This document shows positions 6,148 to 11,318 of a stretch of DNA of 11,318 nucleotides, piece after piece. The stretch lies in contig CAVGGQ010000061.1 of assembly GCA_963628785.1 (NCBI GenBank), forward strand, positions 1 through 11,318. Direction: 5' to 3'. The notes under the pieces were generated by a model, which worked only from the letters and a program-made list of their open reading frames with translations, was not told where the DNA came from and did no database searches. Both the position numbers and the translations under genes were made by a program. How positions within the stretch are numbered: the first letter of the stretch is position 1; each line of letters begins with the position of its first letter. The DNA is from Apopatocola sp963628785. Its GTDB lineage: Bacteria; Bacillota; Clostridia; Oscillospirales; Oscillospiraceae.

Positions 6148-6837
6148 CTATGCCTCCCATAGGCAGATTTTTCGATATTCGTTCGTTTCGTGCCCGTTAC
6201 GATCGCGAAGCAGAACGCTCTCGCGGACAGTATCCCGCTCCGGCGCACCTTTCACGGCTTCGAGCAGGAAGATTGGCGCGGTTTTTCCGGGTGAGGAAAA
6301 GACGGTGCGGCGGCGCACGGCGGCCAGGCGTGCGCCGCAGAGCGCCGCGAGGATCTCCCGCTCGCGCTCCGTGCGGTGGACGAGATAAAAGGAGCCGCCG
6401 TCCTTGAGGTACCGCGCGGCGGCGCGGCAGAGCTCCGCCACGGTCGCGCTCTCGGTGCGCTGTGCGGCGCGCTCCGGGTCGGGCGATACACCGCCACAGC
6501 CCGCGCGGAAATACGGCGGGTTGCTTACGAGGAAGTCCATGCTCCCCGCCTCGAACGGCGCCCGGCGGTAATCGGCGAGCACGGCTTCGCCGCGTCCGGC
6601 AAGACCGAAACGGCGCAGATTTTCGCGGCAGGCCTCCACGGCGCTCCCGCGGATGTCCACGCCCGCCATGCGCCGCTCGGTGCCGTACAAAAGCAGCAGG
6701 AGCATCACGGCCCCGCTGCCGCACCCGAGGTCCGCGCCCCGCGTCCCCCGCGCACTCCGCGCAAAATCCGCAAGCAGCAGGGCATCCGTCACCGCCCGCC
6801 CCCCGTAAAAGAGCGTCCAATCCATTTTGTGTTCCAT
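6148..6837 (-). CDS. TrmN6/YfiC-like tRNA adenine-N6 methyltransferase
   Basis: This 229-aa class I SAM-dependent methyltransferase has motif I ADLGCGSG (35-42), an acidic ribose-binding loop VDIR (60-63) and the catalytic SNPPY (105-109) typical of amino-group DNA/RNA methylases. Together with its position directly before rsmI, it fits COG4123 (YabB in B. subtilis; YfiC/TrmN6 in E. coli, which makes m6A37 in tRNA-Val). The N-terminus is short for the family. The ATG at 6837 has no ribosome binding site, and the -10 element ends 7 nt before it, so the message is probably leaderless; an ATG at 6825 is an alternative. Whether the target is tRNA-Val here is inference. Confidence 0.85.
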   Translation of the reverse strand: MEHKMDWTLFYGGRAVTDALLLADFARSARGTRGADLGCGSGAVMLLLLLYGTERRMAGVDIRGSAVEACRENLRRFGLAGRGEAVLADYRRAPFEAGSMDFLVSNPPYFRAGCGGVSPDPERAAQRTESATVAELCRAAARYLKDGGSFYLVHRTEREREILAALCGARLAAVRRRTVFSSPGKTAPIFLLEAVKGAPERDTVRESVLLRDRNGHETNEYRKICLWEA

Positions 6838-6843
6838 ACTTTT

Positions 6844-6871
6844 ATTATACCCGAAATTCGGTTTTTTTCAA
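6844..6871 (-). promoter_or_regulatory. Promoter of the trmN6-like-rsmI operon, leaderless configuration
   Basis: The minus strand shows TTGAAA (6866-6871), a 16-bp spacer and TATAAT (6844-6849). The usual initiation distance places +1 at or next to the A of the ATG (6837). The spacer holds a perfect palindrome, CCGAAATTCGG (6851-6861), which could be an operator. Confidence 0.82.
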
Positions 6872-6882
6872 GGCAATACCGC
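6872..6882 (+). repeat. 11-bp match to the end of the palindromic repeat
   Basis: GGCAATACCGC is identical to the first 11 terminal bases of the long repeat copy (11159-11169); the match stops after this. It directly abuts the -35 of the trmN6-like promoter. It could be a relic of a third copy or chance. Confidence 0.4.
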
Positions 6883-6928
6883 GCCCGAGGCGGAAAAGTG
6901 TGCCGATTCCCTTAAAAGCGGGATTATT

Positions 6929-6955
6929 CCCTTATTTTTGCGGTGAAAATAAGGG
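6929..6955. other. A/T-rich hairpin after the permease remnant
   Basis: CCCTTATTTT (6929-6938) pairs perfectly with AAAATAAGGG (6946-6955) around TGCGGTG. It lies just past the stop codon of the remnant on the minus strand and may be its old terminator, although no T-run follows. Confidence 0.5.
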
Positions 6956-6960
6956 GAACT

Positions 6961-7188
6961 TTAGTAGGCTGAAGTAAGAACGGCCCACAGGCCGAGCAGG
7001 GCGGCGTCCGGCACGATGCGCATCACGACGAGCAGTACGAGCGAGGCGAGCGAGTACGGCAACATCAGGGCGATGAATTCTCCGATGTTCATGTCGCTCT
7101 TGCCGAAGAGGTAGAGATTCTGCGGGTTGCCGATGGGCGTGAGCATGCTGCCGAAAAAGCACAGCCGCGCACCGCGCAGCGGCTCATA
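6961..7188 (-). pseudogene. C-terminal remnant of an SLC13/ArsB-like anion permease
   Basis: The open frame on the minus strand contains FFGSMLTPIGNPQNLYLFGK and then a hydrophobic helix (PYSLASLVLLVVMRIV). The TPIGNPQNLYL segment is typical of ion-transporter superfamily permeases (SLC13, ArsB, CitMHS), which normally have about 400 residues in 10-12 membrane segments. Only about 75 codons remain, an in-frame stop sits at 7189-7191, and no start signal is evident, so nearly the whole N-terminal part is gone. An internal ATG at 7146 could at most start a 61-aa peptide. The loss ends just before the promoter of the sulfatase operon, suggesting that a rearrangement there removed the gene. Confidence 0.72.
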
Positions 7189-7220
7189 TTATAGAAGTTC
7201 TTTCCCGGCTTTGCAACCTA

Positions 7221-7249
7221 TTGTTTCATGAGAACTTGTGTGCTATTAT
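7221..7249 (+). promoter_or_regulatory. Promoter of the symporter-sulfatase-maturase operon
   Basis: TTGTTT (7221-7226), a 17-bp spacer and TATTAT (7244-7249, continuing as TATTATAAT) precede the first gene. Transcription would start near 7256, about 32 nt before the ATG at 7288. No clear operator palindrome is seen. Confidence 0.78.
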
Positions 7250-7287
7250 AATGAATCGAATATTGAGTGCAGTATCGGAGGTTCGTT

Positions 7288-8652
7288 ATGGAGCGGAAGC
7301 TTTCGGTGAAGAATTATGTGGGGTATGCGCTTTGCGATGTGTCGGGGATGCTGGCATTCTCGGCGCTGGGGGCGTATCTGTCGGTATTTTATACGGACAT
7401 TTTGAAGATCGGCACGGGCGCGGTATTTGTCATCATGCTCATTGCCCGCCTTTGGGACGGCATAAACGATCCCATTATGGGCTTCCTCGCGCAGCGGCGC
7501 ACGGCCGGTCCCGCGGGCAAGTTCCGTCCGTTCCTCCTTTGGGGCGGGCTGCCGCTCGCGGCGGCTTCGGTGCTCACGATGACCTGCATTCCGGGGCTGA
7601 GCCGCGGCGGGTATGTGGCGTATGCCGCCGCAACGTACATTCTCTACGGCATGCTCTACACCGTGGTGCTCGTGCCGTACGGCTCCATGGCAAGCGTCAT
7701 GACGCGGCGCGAGAACGAGCGCAGCATTCTCTCCATGTGCCGTTCCGTCGGCGGCGGCATCGGCTCGCTGCCTGCGACAATGCTCTTCCCGCTCCTCGTG
7801 TTCACCGACAAAACGCTCGACGCGCACAAGCTCTTTCTCGCGATGCGCGTAATCGGCGCCGCCATGGCGGTGCTCTATGTGCTCTCCTTCCGCTGGACGC
7901 GCGAGTATATCCCCTCCCCGCCAGTGAAGGAGCATCCCGGCGCGGGAAAGGTCATCGCGTCGCTCTGCAAAAACCGCGCATTCGTCATTATGAGCGTGGT
8001 CGGGTGCCTTCTGATGGCGTCCTCCATGTATCTCAACACCATCAATGTGTATCTCTTCAAGGACTACTACGGCAAGGCCGAGCTCCTCACCTTTGTGACG
8101 GTCGCCTCGTATCTGCCGATGCTCGCTATGATCCCGTTTGTCAATAAGCTCATCTCCGGCTTCGGCAAGAAGGCCGTGAGCATCGCGGGGCTTTCGATCT
8201 CCACCGTGACGATGCTGCTCGTGTGGGTGCTGCGGCTGCAGAGCCCGCGGGCGTACATTGCGGCGAGCTTCTTCCTCAATCTCGGCTCGGGCTTCCTCAC
8301 ACTCGAGGTGTGGGCGATGGCGATGGATGTCATCGACGCGCAGGAGCTGCTCTCCGGACGGCGCGAAGAGGCCGTGAGCTACTCCGTGTTCACCTTTATG
8401 CGCAAGGTCGGGCAGGCTCTCGCCGCGCTCGCGCCGCTTCTGGTGGGGCTGGTCGGGTACGACAGCGGCCTTGTCGGCACCGGGCAGAACGCCGCCACGC
8501 TCGAGGGCATGTATACCGTGGCGACGCTCGTGCCGTGCATCATGTACGCCGTGATGCTCGTGCTGATGACCGTCTACCCGCTCGGCAAGAAGGAAATGGA
8601 AGAAATGCACGCCAAGCTCGTGCAGCTGCGTGCCTCGGAGGAAAAGGCATGA
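7288..8652 (+). CDS. GPH-family (MelB-like) sugar:cation symporter
   Basis: This 454-aa inner-membrane transporter has about 12 hydrophobic segments and belongs to the glycoside-pentoside-hexuronide:cation symporter branch of the major facilitator superfamily. ARLWDGINDPIMG (53-65) carries D57 and D61, matching the cation-site aspartates of MelB helix II, and GKFRPFLLW (77-85) is the conserved loop after that helix. The ATG at 7288 has GGAGG (7277-7281) 6 nt upstream; an in-frame ATG at 7267 lies in the leader and lacks a ribosome binding site. The stop codon overlaps the sulfatase start (ATGA). In this operon the likely cargo is a sulfated sugar or glycoside brought in before desulfation, which is inference; a role in exporting or importing the desulfated product is not excluded. 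Confidence 0.92.
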   Translation: MERKLSVKNYVGYALCDVSGMLAFSALGAYLSVFYTDILKIGTGAVFVIMLIARLWDGINDPIMGFLAQRRTAGPAGKFRPFLLWGGLPLAAASVLTMTCIPGLSRGGYVAYAAATYILYGMLYTVVLVPYGSMASVMTRRENERSILSMCRSVGGGIGSLPATMLFPLLVFTDKTLDAHKLFLAMRVIGAAMAVLYVLSFRWTREYIPSPPVKEHPGAGKVIASLCKNRAFVIMSVVGCLLMASSMYLNTINVYLFKDYYGKAELLTFVTVASYLPMLAMIPFVNKLISGFGKKAVSIAGLSISTVTMLLVWVLRLQSPRAYIAASFFLNLGSGFLTLEVWAMAMDVIDAQELLSGRREEAVSYSVFTFMRKVGQALAALAPLLVGLVGYDSGLVGTGQNAATLEGMYTVATLVPCIMYAVMLVLMTVYPLGKKEMEEMHAKLVQLRASEEKA

Positions 8653-10058
8653 ACGAGCGCCCGAATCTCATTTATGTGTTCGCCGATCAGCTCCGGTACG
8701 ATGCCGTGAGCTGCAACGGAGGAAAATATGTCCGCACACCGCACATCGATGCGCTCTGCGCGGAGTCGCTGTGCATTGACAACGCCGTATCGGGGCACCC
8801 CGTGTGCGCGCCGTACCGTGCCTCGCTCTTCACCGGCAAGTACACAACGAGCACCGGCATGGTCATCAACGAGATCCGCATGAACCCGAACCACCGCTGC
8901 ATCGCGCATGAGCTCACGGACGGCGGGTACGAAACGTGCTACATCGGCAAGTGGCATCTCTATGCCGCGCAGCTCGGGCATCATTACGACATGAAAAACT
9001 CCTTCGTTCCCAAGGGGCCCGACCGTCTGGGCTTTGACGACACCTTCGCCGCCTACAACTTCCACCACGAGTACTACGCCCCGAAGGCCTACTACCACCT
9101 CGACACGCCCGAAAAGCACTATGCCGAGGGCTACGAGCCGGACTTCATGACGGACTACGCGATCGGTCACCTCGAGCGCCTCGCCGCCGGGGAGAAGCCG
9201 TTTGCGATGTTCCTCTCGCTCGGCACGCCGCACGATCCCTGGACGCGCGGGAATGTGCCGAAAAAATACTATGAGCTCGTGAAGGATGCCGACATCCGTC
9301 TCCCCGAGAACTACTCGTCGCACAACGATCCGCACGCCGATATGTGGGCGCGCCTCAAGCCGAAGGAGCGGCGTGAGCTGACGGAATGGATGCGCGTCTA
9401 TTACGCCATGGTCGCCGATCTTGACGACAATGTGGGCAAGCTCACCGCCGCCGTCGACCGGCTGGGGCTGAGGGAGAACACGATCTTCATTTTTACCTCC
9501 GACCACGGCGAGATGTTCGGCGCGCACGGGCGGCGGGCGAAGAATATTTTCTACGACGAGGCCGTGCGTGTGCCGTACTTTGTCCGCTGGGGCGGCAGGC
9601 TGCCCGCGGAGCGGCGTGATTTCTGCTTCAACACGGCGGACATCATGCCGACGCTCCTCTCGCTCATGGATCTCCCCTGCCCCGAAGAAGTTGAAGGGAA
9701 GGATCTGAGCGCGTGCTTTCTCGGCAAGGCGGACAACGATGTGCCCTCGCTTCTCATGGGCACGGGCCCGACGGCCGTATGGGGTCCCGGCAGCGAGTGG
9801 CGCGGCGTTCGGAGCAAGCGGTATACCTATGCCGTGTACCGCGCCGACAAAAAGGAATTTCTCTTCGACAACATCGCCGATCCCCGTCAGATGCGGAATC
9901 TCGCCGCCGATCCGGCGTATGCCGATGTGAAAGAAGCACTCAAAACCGGCATGTACGAGCAGATGGACAAAATTCAAGACGGCTTCTGGCCGAATCTCAA
10001 GTACCGCCGTCTGTGGACAAAGCACCGCGTGATCCTGCGCACCGCCACGCTGAAATGA
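8649..10058 (+). CDS. Cysteine-type sulfatase, cytoplasmic
   Basis: This 469-aa enzyme of the formylglycine-dependent (type I) sulfatase family hydrolyses sulfate esters. Residues that can be placed are D13-Q14 (metal site, FADQLRYD), the activation motif C53-A-P-Y-R57 followed by FTGKY, GKWHL (K101, H103), TPHDPW (H195), TSDHGE (D285, H286) and K298. C53 must be oxidised to formylglycine; it is a Cys-type site, as served by anaerobic maturases. The third motif position is Tyr rather than the commoner Ser. There is no signal peptide (MNERPNLIYVFADQ), so it should act in the cytoplasm, unlike many secreted gut sulfatases. GGAGG precedes the ATG, which overlaps the symporter stop codon; the maturase begins 1 nt after its end. 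The substrate is unknown; annotation as an arylsulfatase or choline sulfatase would be a guess. Confidence 0.95.
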   Translation: MNERPNLIYVFADQLRYDAVSCNGGKYVRTPHIDALCAESLCIDNAVSGHPVCAPYRASLFTGKYTTSTGMVINEIRMNPNHRCIAHELTDGGYETCYIGKWHLYAAQLGHHYDMKNSFVPKGPDRLGFDDTFAAYNFHHEYYAPKAYYHLDTPEKHYAEGYEPDFMTDYAIGHLERLAAGEKPFAMFLSLGTPHDPWTRGNVPKKYYELVKDADIRLPENYSSHNDPHADMWARLKPKERRELTEWMRVYYAMVADLDDNVGKLTAAVDRLGLRENTIFIFTSDHGEMFGAHGRRAKNIFYDEAVRVPYFVRWGGRLPAERRDFCFNTADIMPTLLSLMDLPCPEEVEGKDLSACFLGKADNDVPSLLMGTGPTAVWGPGSEWRGVRSKRYTYAVYRADKKEFLFDNIADPRQMRNLAADPAYADVKEALKTGMYEQMDKIQDGFWPNLKYRRLWTKHRVILRTATLK

Positions 10059-10059
10059 T

Positions 10060-11157
10060 ATGAAGCTGCGTGATATGAGTGTGCTCATTAAGCCCGCATC
10101 GTCGCTCTGCGACCTGCGGTGTGCTTACTGTTTTTACCGCGACGAGGCGGAGCATCGTGAAACGGCCTCGCACGGAATCATGACGCGGGAGACGGCGGGC
10201 GTTCTCATCTCCCGCACGCTTGCGCACGCGCGGAGGAGCTGCTCGTTCCTCTTTCAGGGCGGCGAGCCTACGCTCGCGGGGCTCGACTTCTTCCGTTGGT
10301 TCGTCGAAGAGGTGAAGCGGCAGAATACAGCGAGCCTCGAGATCCGCTGGGCGCTGCAGACGAACGGGCAGCGCATCGACCGCGAGTGGGCGGAATTTTT
10401 CCGCGAGAACCGGTTCCTCATCGGCGTTTCGCTCGACGGCACCGCCGAGATGCACGACCGTCTGCGCGGCGAGGGGACGCACAAAAAGGTGATGCGCGCT
10501 ATCGCCGCCTTGAAAAGCTGCGGCGTGGAATTCAACATTCTCACCGTTGTCACCGCGAAGACCGCGCAGAACACCGAAGCCATGTACAACTTTTTCAAGA
10601 AGCAGGGGCTCGTGTATCAGCAGTACATTCCCTGTCTTAACGCCGTGGACGGCGAGAGCTTCCTCACGGCGGAGGAATACGGGCGTTTTCTCGTGCGGCT
10701 CTTCCGCCTCTGGGAGCGTGACATGGCGGCCGGCAAGCCGGTGTCGATCCGTTATTTTGACGAGCTCGCGCTCATGCTGCTCGGGAACCGGCCGGGGAGC
10801 TGCGGCATGAGTGGCGTGTGCTCGCTGCAGTACATTGCGGAAAGCAGCGGCGATGTCTACCCGTGCGACTTCTACTGCATGGACGAATACCGTCTCGGCA
10901 ATATTCTCGAGGACGATTTCGATACGATCGATGAGCGCCGCACGGCCTCCGGGTATCTCGAGGCATCCGTCCCCGTGGACGAGAAGTGCCGCACCTGCCC
11001 GCACTATGCGCTCTGCCGCGGCGGCTGCCGCCGCGACCGCGACCGCTTCGACGGTTCTCCCCTGCAGCGGAACCGCCTGTGCGATGGCTATAAGCTCTTC
11101 TTCGAACAATGCACCCCCGCCCTCCGCGCCATCGCACAGCGCTGCGCGAGAGTATAA
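10060..11157 (+). CDS. Anaerobic sulfatase-maturating enzyme (radical SAM, SPASM)
   Basis: This 365-aa protein converts the active-site Cys of sulfatases to formylglycine using S-adenosylmethionine and three Fe4S4 clusters. C17-x3-C21-x2-C24 (CDLRCAYCFY) binds the radical-SAM cluster, and GGEP (67-70) contacts SAM. C248, C254, C269, C310, C313, C319, C323 and C341 have the spacing of the two SPASM auxiliary clusters of Clostridium perfringens anSME, and D270 in YPCDFYC matches its catalytic base. The start follows the sulfatase stop codon by 1 nt without a clear ribosome binding site, so translation is probably coupled; an ATG at 10075 (MSVLIKPASSLC) would match homologues equally well. The neighbouring Cys-type sulfatase is the obvious client. 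The enzyme is oxygen-sensitive, which supports an anaerobic host. Confidence 0.95.
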   Translation: MKLRDMSVLIKPASSLCDLRCAYCFYRDEAEHRETASHGIMTRETAGVLISRTLAHARRSCSFLFQGGEPTLAGLDFFRWFVEEVKRQNTASLEIRWALQTNGQRIDREWAEFFRENRFLIGVSLDGTAEMHDRLRGEGTHKKVMRAIAALKSCGVEFNILTVVTAKTAQNTEAMYNFFKKQGLVYQQYIPCLNAVDGESFLTAEEYGRFLVRLFRLWERDMAAGKPVSIRYFDELALMLLGNRPGSCGMSGVCSLQYIAESSGDVYPCDFYCMDEYRLGNILEDDFDTIDERRTASGYLEASVPVDEKCRTCPHYALCRGGCRRDRDRFDGSPLQRNRLCDGYKLFFEQCTPALRAIAQRCARV

Positions 11158-11318
11158 GGGCAATACCGCATAATTCGGCAAGAGCGATTTGCGAGCAAAT
11201 TTTGCTTCCGAATGAGGCGCTTTGACGCAGCAATACTTTGTGTATTGCAAGGAAATGCAACGAAATGCGGGAGTAAAATTTCCGCAAAGCGCCGCAGACG
11301 ACATTGTGCGGTGTTGCC
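11158..11318 (+). repeat. Palindromic dispersed repeat, long copy (161 bp, reaches window edge)
   Basis: It starts on the base after the maturase stop codon. The left end GGCAATACCGCATAAT pairs with the right end ATTGTGCGGTGTTGCC over 16 positions, with two G-U pairs in RNA. Inside, GGCGCTTTG (11216-11224) pairs with CAAAGCGCC (11285-11293), and GCAATAC/GTATTGC (11230-11248) forms an inner hairpin. GAAATGC occurs twice near 11252-11268. It matches the 83-bp copy at 1390-1472 in reverse orientation. It may also end transcription of the sulfatase operon. No transposase is encoded. Confidence 0.88.

Noticed and set aside
6144..6248. N-terminal extension of RsmI
   Set aside because: It lies within the trmN6-like coding region, has no resemblance to RsmI, and a good ribosome binding site fits the ATG at 6143.
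4671..6407. Long plus-strand open frame (578 codons) opposite the kinase-like and rsmI genes
   Set aside because: It spans two well-supported minus-strand genes and the gap between them, with shadow-like composition and no recognisable motif.
7246..11304. Long minus-strand open frames opposite the symporter, sulfatase and maturase genes
   Set aside because: All are antisense shadows, rich in His, Arg, Ala and Glu. Their similar N-terminal stretches come only from translating the repeat.
1390..11318. The whole 9.9-kb interval as a composite transposon bounded by inverted repeats
   Set aside because: The repeats lack a transposase, differ in length, each follow a gene end, and enclose core genes such as rsmI. 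Two members of a dispersed family explain them better.

Overview
The window looks like a chromosomal piece of a GC-rich anaerobic member of the Firmicutes, probably a gut clostridium of the Oscillospiraceae type. The evidence is an AbrB-type regulator and a DUF1934 (YwiB-like) gene, consensus sigma-A promoters, strong GGAGG ribosome binding sites, and an oxygen-sensitive sulfatase maturase of the clostridial kind. The species assignment is inference.

Left end (1-1400): a tyrosine recombinase gene is read away from the 3' end of an intact tRNA-Ala(GGC) gene that has its own promoter and terminator. This is the usual layout at one end of an integrated element. The rest of the element would lie left of base 1 and is not visible.

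Middle (1390-6900): an overlapping minus-strand pair (a 135-aa acidic protein of unknown function and a COG2509-type FAD protein) ends at a short palindromic repeat. A DUF1934 gene and an AbrB-family regulator follow on the plus strand. A stretch of about 270 bp packed with hairpins separates abrB from a convergent cytidylate-kinase-like gene. Next on the minus strand are rsmI and a trmN6-like methyltransferase, a translation and RNA-modification pair whose nearness to abrB recalls the yabB-yazA-rsmI-abrB order of Bacillus subtilis. The methyltransferase promoter sits so close to its ATG that the mRNA is probably leaderless.

Right part (6900-11318): a C-terminal remnant of an SLC13/ArsB-like permease is followed by a tight three-gene operon: a GPH-family sugar:cation symporter, a sulfatase without a signal peptide, and a radical-SAM anaerobic sulfatase-maturating enzyme. 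Read together these form a self-contained cassette: import of an organic sulfate, probably a sulfated sugar, then cytoplasmic removal of sulfate by an enzyme activated by its own maturase. The substrate cannot be read from the sequence.

A second, longer copy of the palindromic repeat begins directly after the maturase stop codon and runs to the window edge. Both copies have the same orientation relative to the gene that ends next to them. No CRISPR array, rRNA gene, riboswitch or insertion-sequence transposase was seen.
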